64,000 nt of DNA from positions 29,259-93,258 of the forward strand of contig NZ_JYDE01000034.1 in assembly GCF_003263515.1 (NCBI RefSeq), given 5' to 3'. Within the stretch, counting starts at the first letter, position 1; every line of letters begins with the position of its first letter. The notes beneath the pieces were generated by a model, which saw only the letters and a list, made by a program, of their open reading frames with translations, was not told the origin of the DNA and made no database searches. The position numbers were made by a program, and so were the translations under genes. The DNA is from Rahnella inusitata. GTDB lineage: Bacteria; Pseudomonadota; Gammaproteobacteria; Enterobacterales; Enterobacteriaceae. Below, piece after piece: positions 38,952 to 48,704 of the stretch.

Positions 38952-41015
38952 ATGAAACGCCTGACACTGCCTCTGTTATTGTTGATTTCCCCCGCCTCGC
39001 AGGCGAACTGGTCGCTGCAAGGCTTCCCCGACCTTTCTGAGACGTCATCAGGAATTCTCACCACGCACGCCGCGTTGCCAAAAGGCCAGCGCACACTTGA
39101 ACTTCTTCAGGATAATCAATGCTGGCAGCCTGCCGATGACGTCAAACTTAACGTCATGCTCTCGCTGCGACCGTGCGCGAGCAAAGCGCCGGTGAACTGG
39201 CGGCAATTTCGTGCCGGCGATTATCAGGTGCGGATCGATACCCGCAGCGGAACGCCGACCCTTCAGCTGAGTCTTAATACCACGCCGGAAACGGTCGCTG
39301 AAGTGACGAAAACCTGCCCGCGCTGGAATGGAAAACCGCTTTCTGTGGACGTCTCTTCGACGTTTTCCGAAGGTGAAGTCGTACGGGATTTTTACTCCGG
39401 TCAGGAAGCAAAGGTGTTCAAGGGACATATACAGATAATGCCCGATCCCGCCAGTGGCGGTTTACTGCTGCTTGAATCCGCTGCAAGTAAACCCGTCACC
39501 CCTTTTAGCTGGCAAAACGCCACGGTGTATTTCGTACTGACCGACCGTTATGAGAACGGTAATCCTGCCAACGATCACAGCTATGGGCGCCACAGCGACG
39601 GGTTACAAGAAATCGGCACCTTCCACGGCGGCGATCTGGCTGGCCTGACTAATAAACTGGATTATCTGCAACAACTGGGAGTCAACGCTCTGTGGTTAAG
39701 CTCACCGCTGGAGCAGATCCACGGCTGGGTCGGGGGTGGCACCAAAGGCGATTTTCCGCATTATGCTTATCACGGCTATTACACCCTCGACTGGACAAAA
39801 CTCGATGCCAATATGGGCACTGCCGAAGAATTGCATCGATTGGTAACAGAAGCACACAAACGTGGGATGCGCATTCTGTTTGACGTGGTAGTCAATCACA
39901 CGGGCTACGCCACGCTGGCCGACATGCAAACCTTCCAGTTCGGATCGCTGTATCTGAAAGGCGATGAGATAGAAAAGACGCTGGGTAAAAACTGGACCGA
40001 CTGGACACCTCGCCCCGGTCAGAACTGGCACAGTTTTAACGATTATATTAATTTCGGCGACAAGGACGGCTGGAGTACGTGGTGGGGTAAAAAATGGATC
40101 CGCACCGATATCGGCGATTACGACTCGCCGGGGTATGACGATCTCACCATGTCGCTGGCTTTTCTCCCTGATATCAAAACCGAATCTAAAGACATCAGCG
40201 GGTTACCAATTTTTTACCGTCATAAACCTGACACCGCCGCGAAAGACATTCCCGGCGCAACGCCGCGTAACTATCTGGTGACATGGCTCAGTCAGTGGGT
40301 CCGCGATTACGGCATTGACGGGTTCCGCGTTGATACCGCTAAACATGTTGAAAAGCCGACGCTGGCGTTGCTGAAAGAACGTTCTGTCGACGCGCTGAAA
40401 GAGTGGAAAGCGGCCAATCCTGAGCTGGCACTAGACGATGCACCGTTCTGGATGACCGGCGAAGCCTGGGGTCATGGTGTGATGAAAAGTGATTATTACG
40501 ACAATGGTTTCGATGCGATGATCAACTTTGATTTTCAGGATCAGGCCGCTGCCGCGCTGAGTTGCTTCGCCAGCATCGATGCGACATATCAGCAAATGGC
40601 AGAAAAAATGCAGGACTTCAACGTGCTGAGCTATCTCTCTTCACATGACACCCGGCTGTTTTTCGACGCAGACGCGAAAGGCGCACTGCCTTTCCAGCGG
40701 CGGGCAGCAGATTTGCTGCTGCTGGCACCCGGCGCAGTGCAGATTTATTACGGCGATGAAAGCGGGCGCGCGTTTGGCCCGACGGGATCGGACCCTTTGC
40801 AGGGGACGCGTTCTGACATGAACTGGAATGAGCTCAGTGGAGCGAAGCAGACCCTGCTGACGCACTGGCAAAAACTGGGGAAATTCAGGCAACAACACGT
40901 TGCTCTCGGCGCAGGCGTTCAGACATCGCAGCACACGCCTGACTATTACGCATTTAGCCGCAAAAAAGGTAACGATAAAGTGATGGTAGTGTGGGCGGGA
41001 GAGTCGGAGAAATAG
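38952..41015 (+). CDS. malS: Periplasmic alpha-amylase MalS
   Basis: A 687-residue GH13 enzyme that hydrolyses maltodextrins in the periplasm. The signal peptide (MKRLTLPLLLLISPASQANW) starts at ATG 38952 with TAAGGAGAG upstream; an ATG 21 codons earlier would bury it. An N-terminal beta domain with several Cys residues is followed by the barrel. Catalytic residues: nucleophile D461 in GFRVDTAKH, acid/base E504 in GEAWG, and H565-D566 in SSHDT. Length is close to the E. coli 676 residues. In E. coli malS lies elsewhere, so its place between dnaX and apt is lineage-specific. Confidence 0.93.
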   Translation: MKRLTLPLLLLISPASQANWSLQGFPDLSETSSGILTTHAALPKGQRTLELLQDNQCWQPADDVKLNVMLSLRPCASKAPVNWRQFRAGDYQVRIDTRSGTPTLQLSLNTTPETVAEVTKTCPRWNGKPLSVDVSSTFSEGEVVRDFYSGQEAKVFKGHIQIMPDPASGGLLLLESAASKPVTPFSWQNATVYFVLTDRYENGNPANDHSYGRHSDGLQEIGTFHGGDLAGLTNKLDYLQQLGVNALWLSSPLEQIHGWVGGGTKGDFPHYAYHGYYTLDWTKLDANMGTAEELHRLVTEAHKRGMRILFDVVVNHTGYATLADMQTFQFGSLYLKGDEIEKTLGKNWTDWTPRPGQNWHSFNDYINFGDKDGWSTWWGKKWIRTDIGDYDSPGYDDLTMSLAFLPDIKTESKDISGLPIFYRHKPDTAAKDIPGATPRNYLVTWLSQWVRDYGIDGFRVDTAKHVEKPTLALLKERSVDALKEWKAANPELALDDAPFWMTGEAWGHGVMKSDYYDNGFDAMINFDFQDQAAAALSCFASIDATYQQMAEKMQDFNVLSYLSSHDTRLFFDADAKGALPFQRRAADLLLLAPGAVQIYYGDESGRAFGPTGSDPLQGTRSDMNWNELSGAKQTLLTHWQKLGKFRQQHVALGAGVQTSQHTPDYYAFSRKKGNDKVMVVWAGESEK

Positions 41016-41023
41016 CAGTGAAT

Positions 41024-41054
41024 AAATGGCCTCGCGATAAAAGCGAGGCCATTT
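41024..41054. terminator. Bidirectional terminator between malS and apt
   Basis: Perfect 12-base arms AAATGGCCTCGC and GCGAGGCCATTT around a seven-base loop, between two convergent genes, starting eight bases after the malS stop. Confidence 0.85.
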
Positions 41055-41062
41055 AACAGTCA

Positions 41063-41614
41063 TCAATGCCCGTCGAAAGAAACCAGACTGTAGCAGTTGA
41101 TGTTCAGGGAGTTCAGGCGTTTTTCTCCGCCCAGTTCCGGCAGGTTGATGATGAAAGCGGCATCGGTCACTTCTCCCCCCAGACGGCGGATCAGTTTCGC
41201 AGTGGCTTCAATAGTGCCGCCCGTTGCCAGCAGATCGTCGATCACCAGAATTTTTTCGCCCGGCTGGATCGCATCAACGTGGATTTCCAGGCTGTCAGTG
41301 CCGTATTCCAGATCGTAGGTTTCGCTGATAGTTTCACGCGGTAATTTGCCCGGTTTGCGCACGGGAACAAAACCCACGCCCAGAACCAATGCCACCGGGG
41401 CGCCGAACAGGAAACCGCGAGCTTCGGTGCCGACCACTTTGGTTACACCGGCATCGCGATAACGATCGGCCAATAATTTAATGCTTTCAGCGTAAGCTTT
41501 CGGGTCTTCCAGCAAACTGGTGACGTCGCGGAACAGTATGCCTGGCTTAGGATAGTCAGGGATGGTTTTGATACTGTCTTTAATTAACTGAAGCTGCTGT
41601 GCGGTAGCGGTCAT
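41063..41614 (-). CDS. apt: Adenine phosphoribosyltransferase
   Basis: A 183-residue salvage enzyme making AMP from adenine and PRPP. The PRPP-binding motif [13 protein letters not shown] appears as [28 protein letters not shown] and KPGKLP loops are conserved. Same length as E. coli Apt. In E. coli it lies next to dnaX; here malS intervenes, so it has its own terminator and presumably its own promoter. Confidence 0.97.
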   Translation of the reverse strand: MTATAQQLQLIKDSIKTIPDYPKPGILFRDVTSLLEDPKAYAESIKLLADRYRDAGVTKVVGTEARGFLFGAPVALVLGVGFVPVRKPGKLPRETISETYDLEYGTDSLEIHVDAIQPGEKILVIDDLLATGGTIEATAKLIRRLGGEVTDAAFIINLPELGGEKRLNSLNINCYSLVSFDGH

Positions 41615-41798
41615 AATGTCATTGCCTGATATAGCTGCTGTTCATACTTAAACGCGGGCGGTCAAATGTCCCCCGTCATGCCTGATATAAAGCATGTCGT
41701 CTAAGGAAGGAAATTGGGAGCGCACCGACGTACGAGATGCCCAAATCTATGCAAAGCCGCTTTAAAAAGCAACCCGCAGCCGGACATGATCACCTTTT

Positions 41799-42167
41799 TT
41801 ATTGCTCAAGGTCAACCACTGGTAGTCGCCACATCATTATCAGCAACATAAACATCATGCAGAGCAATAAAATACGAACCCATAATAACGGGACGAAATA
41901 GATTGAGACGGCGAACGTCACCAGGATCAGCGCCACCGCTTTCGGTTTTGCCCCTTTTGGTAATGCGCGATGCTGCTGCCAGTGGCGAAGATAACTGCCG
42001 AACCAGGAACGGTGCAGTAACCAGTGGTGAAAACGCGGCGACGAGCGTGCAAAGCACCAGCCAGCCAGCAGTAGAAAGGGTGTTGTCGGCAACAGTGGCA
42101 GCACAACACCCAGCGTCGCCAGCATCACGCAAATCCAGCCAAGAATGATCAGTAGTACGCGTTTCAT
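41799..42167 (-). CDS. ybaN: Inner-membrane protein YbaN (DUF454)
   Basis: A 122-residue protein with three to four hydrophobic segments (about residues 4-36 and 77-115) and the DUF454 signature VVLPLLPTTPFLLLAGWCFARSSPRFHHWL. Function unknown. Its place between apt and divergent priC matches E. coli. Confidence 0.9.
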   Translation of the reverse strand: MKRVLLIILGWICVMLATLGVVLPLLPTTPFLLLAGWCFARSSPRFHHWLLHRSWFGSYLRHWQQHRALPKGAKPKAVALILVTFAVSIYFVPLLWVRILLLCMMFMLLIMMWRLPVVDLEQ

Positions 42168-42276
42168 TCAATTCCTTTTAATTCGGATAAACCACGGCAA
42201 GTATTCCTCTGGCCAGTGTAAACTGACGCAGCAACACTGTCATATTTGCCGGACGCGTCATCAATGGAGATTTCCC

Positions 42277-42813
42277 GTGAGCACAGAACGAATTTTACAT
42301 GTCCTTGATCAGCAGATTGAAACACTGTCGCGGGAAATTGAACCGATTGGACACGTCTCCGCCACGCAGGCGCGGTTTGATATCGCCTTATTCTCCACTA
42401 AAGGCACACGTCTGCGGGATTATCTGGCAGAGATAAAAAATAATTTACGTCAGCTCAATCAGGAAGTGGTGGAAAAGCGCTCTGCGCAGGTGGCATTTAT
42501 CGCTGAAAGGCTGGTGGCGCAAATCACCGCCATGCAGCGTGAGCTCGCCACCCAAACGCTGCGAAAAACGCATCAGACGCCGGAGCGTAAAAGCCATGAT
42601 AACTACACCAGACTGGCGGAAACGCAGCAGTTCGAGCGTCGGCTGATCGCCATGATTGAAGACCGGGAAACCACACTCGGGCAACTGGCGACGTTCAGCG
42701 ATCAGCAGCGGGTACAGAAGGAACTGGCCGCGTTAGAAGGACGGCTTATGCGTTGTCGTCAGGCGCTGGCGAAAATTGAAAGACAGATTGAACGGCAGGA
42801 AAAAGGTTTTTGA
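42277..42813 (+). CDS. priC: Primosomal replication protein PriC
   Basis: A 178-residue, Arg/Gln-rich helical protein that loads DnaB at stalled forks in the PriA-independent restart path. FDIALFSTKGTRLRDYLAEIKNNL and the C-terminal EGRLMRCRQALAKIERQIE align with E. coli PriC (175 residues), though the family diverges quickly. A GTG start at 42277 is chosen because GGAG lies seven bases upstream; the frame extends further up without homology. Divergent from ybaN, as in E. coli. Confidence 0.88.
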   Translation: MSTERILHVLDQQIETLSREIEPIGHVSATQARFDIALFSTKGTRLRDYLAEIKNNLRQLNQEVVEKRSAQVAFIAERLVAQITAMQRELATQTLRKTHQTPERKSHDNYTRLAETQQFERRLIAMIEDRETTLGQLATFSDQQRVQKELAALEGRLMRCRQALAKIERQIERQEKGF

Positions 42814-42908
42814 ATCTTTATCACATTTTTTGAATCCGGCATGCTTCGTTGACCTTTTCTTATCTATAATGATAAGTCCAAAACCTGCTAATTATAATGT
42901 TGGCCAAT

Positions 42909-43082
42909 ATGTCAGTAGAAAATGCGCCTCCCGAACTTCAGCTTGCTGTTGATCTGATTTACCTGCTCGAGTGCAACGAGATTGCGCCTGAAACCGCCCT
43001 TGCCGCACTGGAAATTGTGCAGCGCGATTATCAGGAAAAGCTGAAAAGCAGCAAAAGTTCGCTTTCCATCAGTTATCTGTAA
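42909..43082 (+). CDS. rsmS: Small protein YbaM / RsmS
   Basis: A 57-residue acidic protein ([21 protein letters not shown] ... VQRDYQEKL) clearly related to E. coli YbaM ([21 protein letters not shown]). The Pectobacterium homologue RsmS is a regulator of secondary metabolism; the molecular role is not known to me. The ATG at 42909 fits the family; an in-frame ATG at 42897 adds four residues, and neither has a clear ribosome binding site. The gene follows priC and is convergent with mscK, as in E. coli. Confidence 0.87.
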   Translation: MSVENAPPELQLAVDLIYLLECNEIAPETALAALEIVQRDYQEKLKSSKSSLSISYL

Positions 43083-43118
43083 GCTCGCCAGCCTGCGTTA
43101 ATGGCTGCCGGAGGAAAT

Positions 43119-43147
43119 ATCAGGGGATTTCATCGTTTTCCCCTGAT
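43119..43147. terminator. Hairpin between convergent rsmS and mscK
   Basis: Nine-base arms ATCAGGGGA and TCCCCTGAT around an 11-base loop. No strong T tract on either side. Confidence 0.5.
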
Positions 43148-43161
43148 GTGCAAAACCACCC

Positions 43162-46100
43162 TCAGCCTTGTGTCACCGCATCCGGCTCATCTCCTGGCTG
43201 TCTCAGCACCCGCTTCACTTCCTGAACTTCACTTCCATCCTGATTATGCAGATACACTTCCAGCTGATTGAAGGCGATATTGATATCGTTCTCGCGGCAG
43301 AGTTTATCAATGCTGCGGTTAAGTTCATCGACGGTGTAACTGCGGTCTCCCAGCTCCCGGACATACACACGCAGTTCGTGATCCAGCGTGCTTGCGCCGA
43401 AATTGAGGAAGAAGACCAGCGGCGAAGGATCGTTCATCACCCGCGGATTTTCATGCGCCGCCTGCAATAAAATCTCTTTCACTTTGTCGAGATCCGAACC
43501 ATACGCCACACCAATTTTAATCAGCACGCGGGTCACGGTATCTGTCAGCGACCAGTTGATCAGCCGCTCAGTCACGAAAGCTTTATTAGGAATGATCACT
43601 TCTTTGCGATCGAAATCGGTGATGGTCGTGGCACGAATGCGGATGCGGCTGACCGTGCCGGAGAATGAGCCGATGGTGACGGTATCGCCGATACGTACCG
43701 GGCGCTCAAACAGGATAATCAGACCCGAAACGAAGTTGGCGAAGATCTCCTGCAGGCCGAACCCAAGCCCGACCGACAGCGCGGCCACCAGCCACTGAAG
43801 TTTATCCCATGAAACGCCCAGCGATCCGAGCGCGGTCACGGCTCCGATCACGGTGATCGAATAGGTGAGGATGGTGGTGATGGCATACGACGTTCCCTGC
43901 CGCAGCTGCAGCCGCGAGAGAACCACAACTTCCAGTAATCCCGGTAAATTACGCGTGAGTACATAGGCCACGATCACCGCCAGAAAACCGAGGAGTAAAT
44001 TCCCCAGCGTGACGGTTTGCTGCGTCACCGTGCCCGCCACGGTGCCGGAGTAATGCCACAGCGAAATGCTGTCGAGATAGGAAATCACCGTCAGCAGATC
44101 CGACCAAATCCAGTAGAACACTGTCGCGAAAATAAAGAACAGCCCCATGGTGGTCAGGCGCAGCGATTGCTGGTTAATCTGATCCAACCCCAGCGGCGGC
44201 TCTTCGACTGGCTCGCTGCCTTCCACACCCTCTTTGGTGGCCGCCGTCTGACGTCGTGCCAGCGCACGCCGGTAGGCCAGACGCCTGGCTGCCACGCTCA
44301 GTCCACGCAGCGCGGTAAGGTAGGTGATATTCCAGAAAATTAGCAGATACAGGCTGTCAATCCAGCGCCCGGCCAGTCGCAGCGTGGTGTAGAAATAACC
44401 GGTAACCATCAGACCAATCAGGAACACGGGAGCCAGCGCAATGGCGGTAACCACCACCAGTCGAATACTGTGCGAATCTTTTTCGCGCCAGCCATCGCGC
44501 GCAATCGGGAAAACCAGCACGGTCAGCGCGGTGAGTGTCAGTAAAATCACCACCTGCCCGATAATGTCATCCACCAGCCCGAGCGGCGCTTTTTCACCCC
44601 GCACCGACCAGAAGATCAGCGGTAGCATCACCAGACTCAGGCGGATCACCGAACGGCGATAATGCGCGCAGGTGGTCGCCGGTGTATTGAAGTGGCGTTC
44701 GTTGATGCCACCCGGCTTGAGAATACGGAAGCAGAACCCCATCACCAGCTGGAAAACAGCCAGCCGCTGAGACAGTGTCCATAAAAAGTCGCTAAGTTCG
44801 ATATCACACTGCGAGAACCAGTAGCCAACGCCCAGCATCAGTAAAACGCCCGGCAGAACGTTGAGTACCATCAGCAACAAAGCCTGCGGCGTGTGCAGCT
44901 GGCTGTCGCGCTTGAGCTGCCCGACGTCATTGCTCAGGCTTTCAATCCGCTGATTGATGTATTTTTTGCGCCACAGCAGCAACAGAATCACCACCAGCAG
45001 CGGGACAGTCACGGGTAAGGAACGCACAGCCCCAAGCATCAGCTCGCCACGGGGAAGATTGATACTCAGGCTGCTCAGCTGGCTTTTGACGTCATCAGGC
45101 AGGGATTTAATGAAATCCCAGTTCATCGGTTTATTACTGCTCACCCAGAAAATCTGCTGAGTCAGCGTTTCGGTCAGCGACTGGTTGATGCTCTGCAACT
45201 GCTGCTGGTTGATCTGCAAATTGATGGCCAGCGACAGCTGATTTCCCAGCTGCTTATTCAGTTGATCGAGTAACTCCCGGCGCATATCCACAATCTGATC
45301 CAGCGCGTCACTGATGTCATCATTAATCGTTTCTTTGCTGTTGGTGACAACACTTTGGATGTAGCTGTCACCCTGGAATAAAGCATCGCGCTGCTGATTA
45401 ATGGTGAATTGATCAAGGCGGAGATCAGCAATCCGCGCGCTCATATCGGTGATAAGGCCGGAAGGCGGAATGGTATTTTGCTGCTGCTGATACAAAATGC
45501 GTGACAGCAGCAGGCTGCCTTTTAGCACGGTGATCTGTTCTTTAAGATCATGCTCTGACTGCGCCGAGCGATCTAACCAGTTTTTCACCGTGATGTTTTT
45601 CTGCACCAGCTGATTGCCCTCTTCTGTCGCGGCGATCAGGCGTTCACTTAGCTTGCGGTTGATGCCCAGTTCCTGCGCCACCAGCGGATCATTCTGGATA
45701 TTGGACGTGTCGTCTGGGGTCTGCGCTTCTTTTGCCGTGCGCTCGGAGAGGATCAGGCGTTTGCCGTTCACCACTTCCTGCAACAACTGGGCGGTATGTT
45801 CCAGCTGATTGATATGGGCGTTGGTGTAATCACGCTGTTTTTGCAGTAAATCCTGTAGCGTGGTGTTGGCTTCCAGGCTTTTGCGTTGTAAATCGATTTG
45901 CGCATTCAGCAACGATTGCTGGGTCACCAGCATGGTTTGCTGAGTGTTGCGTAAATCCTGCTGCCCCGGCGACATTCCGTTGAGCTCATTACGGATTTTC
46001 TGAATACTCAGTGAATAGGTATACATCGCGTTCTGCACGCGTTCCGGCTGGGTTTGTAGCGAAATTAACTGCGTATTGAACGTCGAGAGATCTTCCTGTG

Positions 46101-46557
46101 AGGACTGAAGATCGTCGAGGGTATCGTTGAGGCGATTTTCCAGCTGACGCAGGGAAAGCGCGGAAAGCTGGGCTTTATTGCCGTCGTCTTTGGCGCTGTT
46201 TTTTAGTTGATCAAGCCCGTCTATTGCCGCGCGCAGTTTTTGTGGTGCTTCGGTGACCTGCTGGTGCAGCTGCGTGGCGTCCTGTTTGACGCGATCGAGC
46301 GCATCAAGGTACTCCAGCGTGTGGATTAAATCCTGTTGCGACAGTTTATCGACCGGCGTGAGATTTTTCTGCCGGTTAAAGGTATCGAGCTGGTTTTGCA
46401 CTTCATTACGGGTCGGGACATCGTTACTGCCCGCGTAAGAAGAAAGAGAGACAAGTAAAAGTGCGAGGCATATCACGAGTGTATAAATTCGTAATATCCC
46501 ATTTTTTTTCAGGGTTAACATGTTGTCAGAAGGTACGGCCAGAAACCGGTTAAACAT
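43162..46557 (-). CDS. mscK: Mechanosensitive, K+-dependent channel MscK (KefA)
   Basis: A 1131-residue inner-membrane channel. A signal-like N-terminus is followed by a large periplasmic coiled-coil region (about 40-480, many Gln/Leu heptads such as LSLRQLENRLNDTLDDLQ). About eleven membrane helices and a C-terminal MscS domain come next, with GLGFGLQEIFANFVSGLIILFERP and DFDRKEVIIPNKAFVTERLINWSLTD. It gates on membrane tension and external K+. The start at 46557 is not certain; an ATG at 46521 (MLTLKKNGILRIYT) would give a more typical signal peptide. Convergent with rsmS and followed by acrR, as in E. coli. Confidence 0.95.
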   Translation of the reverse strand: MFNRFLAVPSDNMLTLKKNGILRIYTLVICLALLLVSLSSYAGSNDVPTRNEVQNQLDTFNRQKNLTPVDKLSQQDLIHTLEYLDALDRVKQDATQLHQQVTEAPQKLRAAIDGLDQLKNSAKDDGNKAQLSALSLRQLENRLNDTLDDLQSSQEDLSTFNTQLISLQTQPERVQNAMYTYSLSIQKIRNELNGMSPGQQDLRNTQQTMLVTQQSLLNAQIDLQRKSLEANTTLQDLLQKQRDYTNAHINQLEHTAQLLQEVVNGKRLILSERTAKEAQTPDDTSNIQNDPLVAQELGINRKLSERLIAATEEGNQLVQKNITVKNWLDRSAQSEHDLKEQITVLKGSLLLSRILYQQQQNTIPPSGLITDMSARIADLRLDQFTINQQRDALFQGDSYIQSVVTNSKETINDDISDALDQIVDMRRELLDQLNKQLGNQLSLAINLQINQQQLQSINQSLTETLTQQIFWVSSNKPMNWDFIKSLPDDVKSQLSSLSINLPRGELMLGAVRSLPVTVPLLVVILLLLWRKKYINQRIESLSNDVGQLKRDSQLHTPQALLLMVLNVLPGVLLMLGVGYWFSQCDIELSDFLWTLSQRLAVFQLVMGFCFRILKPGGINERHFNTPATTCAHYRRSVIRLSLVMLPLIFWSVRGEKAPLGLVDDIIGQVVILLTLTALTVLVFPIARDGWREKDSHSIRLVVVTAIALAPVFLIGLMVTGYFYTTLRLAGRWIDSLYLLIFWNITYLTALRGLSVAARRLAYRRALARRQTAATKEGVEGSEPVEEPPLGLDQINQQSLRLTTMGLFFIFATVFYWIWSDLLTVISYLDSISLWHYSGTVAGTVTQQTVTLGNLLLGFLAVIVAYVLTRNLPGLLEVVVLSRLQLRQGTSYAITTILTYSITVIGAVTALGSLGVSWDKLQWLVAALSVGLGFGLQEIFANFVSGLIILFERPVRIGDTVTIGSFSGTVSRIRIRATTITDFDRKEVIIPNKAFVTERLINWSLTDTVTRVLIKIGVAYGSDLDKVKEILLQAAHENPRVMNDPSPLVFFLNFGASTLDHELRVYVRELGDRSYTVDELNRSIDKLCRENDINIAFNQLEVYLHNQDGSEVQEVKRVLRQPGDEPDAVTQG

Positions 46558-46726
46558 ACGTGAGCTTCAACTCATTTACCGAATGAATAGTATGGTGACG
46601 ACAATAGCAGCCTTCAGGCTTAAAGAAAGCGGAAAAGCGTTTCTGAATACAACATGCAATTGTTTATTTTATCTGCACAATGCCCCATAAACATTGCAGG
46701 CTTATTGTTTTTGTCTGGGAATATTA

Positions 46727-47371
46727 TTAAGACTTTGGAGCGGCAGAAAGGAAGGAAGAATGGCGGAGCATATCGATGTAAGTGTCAACAAACCTCCCAG
46801 CATTAGCTTCTAAATCAAAGCTTTCGGGGATGAATAACCAGTTTTCCATCAGGCCGGTCAGATAGGCGCGCAGAATAATAGCTGCCTGACGGGTATCGAG
46901 AGTGGCGGGCAATTGTTTTTCTTCAATACATCGCAGCAGAATACGCTCGATTTTCCCGTACCCTTCCATATATAGCGATTTTCGCGCTTCATGGACGGAT
47001 GACATCTCCCCAACAAATTCACATTTATGGAATATAATCTCCATCAGTGCTTTACGCTGTGTATCAGTGACCGTGGAAACAAGAATGTAAATTAGGATTT
47101 CACGTAAAATACGCAGTGGATTATTAGGAAACTTTGTCTGATACTCTACTTCGAGCACTTTTACCCGGGATTCGTAGGCTTCCCAGATCGCATTAAAAAG
47201 TTCTACTTTGTTTCTGAAATGCCAATAAATTGCGCCCCGCGTCACACCGGCTGCATTTGCAATATCAGTCAGTGATGTCGACGATACCCCACGGGCCGAG
47301 AACTCTCTCACAGCAGCATCCAGTATCTGCTGTCTGGTTTCCAGCGCCTGTGATTTGGTTTTTCGTGCCAT
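46727..47371 (-). CDS. acrR: TetR-family repressor AcrR
   Basis: A 214-residue repressor of acrAB. The N-terminal helix-turn-helix ([35 protein letters not shown]) is near identical to E. coli AcrR; the C-terminal drug-binding domain is less conserved. The ATG at 47371 gives [14 protein letters not shown]; a 20-codon extension would run into the operator. Divergent from acrA over a perfect AcrR palindrome. Confidence 0.95.
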   Translation of the reverse strand: MARKTKSQALETRQQILDAAVREFSARGVSSTSLTDIANAAGVTRGAIYWHFRNKVELFNAIWEAYESRVKVLEVEYQTKFPNNPLRILREILIYILVSTVTDTQRKALMEIIFHKCEFVGEMSSVHEARKSLYMEGYGKIERILLRCIEEKQLPATLDTRQAAIILRAYLTGLMENWLFIPESFDLEANAGRFVDTYIDMLRHSSFLSAAPKS

Positions 47372-47398
47372 AGGTTTATCTTTCAGGGGAGTTTGATT

Positions 47399-47422
47399 TA
47401 CATACATTCTTGAATGTATGTA
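47399..47422. promoter_or_regulatory. AcrR operator (24-base palindrome)
   Basis: Perfect 11-base arms TACATACATTC and GAATGTATGTA separated by TT. This is the E. coli AcrR operator sequence with only central bases differing. It lies between acrR and acrA and would control both. Confidence 0.95.
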
Positions 47423-47512
47423 ACATAGCACGCAGATACTATAAGCGCAGCAATGGATTTGGAATGTTGTGATCCATTGGACAATTTGAAATCGGACACT
47501 TGAGGTTTATTT

Positions 47513-48688
47513 ATGAACAAAAACAGAGGGTTAACGCCTCTGGCGGTAGTTCTGATGCTATCCGGAAGCATAGCACTTACAGGATGTAACGATAAAGAAG
47601 CTCAACAAGGTGCGCCACATGCTCCGCAGGTTGGCGTCGTTACCCTGAAAACTGAACCGCTGAATGTGACTACCGAACTTCCTGGTCGTACTGCTGCTTT
47701 CCGCATCGCTGAAGTACGTCCGCAGGTTGGCGGCATCATTCTGAAACGCAACTTCGTTGAAGGCAGTGAAATCAAAGCCGGGACCTCTTTATATCAAATT
47801 GATCCAGCCACTTATCAGGCCGCGTATGACAGCGCTAAAGGCGATCTGGTAAAAGCTCAGGCCAACGCACAAATTTCCCGCGTGACCGTGAATCGCTACA
47901 AACCACTGCTTGGCACTAACTACATCAGTAAGCAGGATTACGACACTGCTGTCGCTACCGCTGCCCAGGCTGATGCCGCCGTGGTGAGTTCGAAAGCTGC
48001 CGTTGAAACAGCGCGCATCAATCTCGCTTACACCAAGGTCACCTCACCTATCAGCGGACGTATCGGTATTTCGTCTGTGACTGAAGGTGCGCTGGTGTCG
48101 AACGGTCAGGCCACTGCATTGGCAACCGTGCAACAACTCGATCCTATCTACGTTGACGTGACTCAGTCGAGTAACGATTTCCTGCGTCTGAAACAGGAAC
48201 TGGCTGACGGTTCCCTGAAACAAGCCAACGGTAAAGCACAAGTCAAACTGCTGATGGACAACGGTAAGGAATATTCACAGGCGGGTACATTAGAATTCTC
48301 TGATGTGACGGTTGATGAAACCACCGGCTCTATTACGTTACGCGCCATCTTCCCGAATCCAAATGACTCACTGCTGCCAGGAATGTTTGTGCGCGCACGT
48401 CTGGATGAAGGGGTTAATAACGACGCTCTGCTGGTTCCTCAGCAAGGTATCACCCGTAACCCACGTGGTGATGCAACGGCTATGGTTGTTGGCGCTGACA
48501 ATAAAGTTGAGCTTCGTACCGTCACCACAACGCAAGCTATCGGCGACAAATGGGTCGTGACTGATGGCCTGAAAAGTGGCGATAAGATCATCGTGACAGG
48601 TCTGCAAAAAATTAAGCCAGGCGTACAGGTTACTGCACAGGAAGTTGATCAAAAAGCAGCTGCATCCGATACAGCGACGAAGTCTTAA
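47513..48688 (+). CDS. acrA: RND periplasmic adaptor lipoprotein AcrA
   Basis: A 391-residue membrane-fusion protein bridging AcrB and TolC. The lipoprotein signal ends SIALTGC (Cys25). Biotinyl-lipoyl halves (VRPQVGGIILKRNF and INLAYTKVTSPISGRIG) flank an alpha-hairpin rich in Ala/Gln (about 100-170). A beta-barrel and membrane-proximal domain end near residue 375. ATG with GAGG upstream; acrB follows after 16 bases. Confidence 0.97.
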   Translation: MNKNRGLTPLAVVLMLSGSIALTGCNDKEAQQGAPHAPQVGVVTLKTEPLNVTTELPGRTAAFRIAEVRPQVGGIILKRNFVEGSEIKAGTSLYQIDPATYQAAYDSAKGDLVKAQANAQISRVTVNRYKPLLGTNYISKQDYDTAVATAAQADAAVVSSKAAVETARINLAYTKVTSPISGRIGISSVTEGALVSNGQATALATVQQLDPIYVDVTQSSNDFLRLKQELADGSLKQANGKAQVKLLMDNGKEYSQAGTLEFSDVTVDETTGSITLRAIFPNPNDSLLPGMFVRARLDEGVNNDALLVPQQGITRNPRGDATAMVVGADNKVELRTVTTTQAIGDKWVVTDGLKSGDKIIVTGLQKIKPGVQVTAQEVDQKAAASDTATKS

Positions 48689-48704
48689 TAGGAGCCGGTA
48701 ATTC

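Noticed and set aside
47399..47422. AcrR palindrome as a mobile-element inverted repeat
   Set aside because: It is the known AcrR operator placed between acrR and acrA; no transposase is near.
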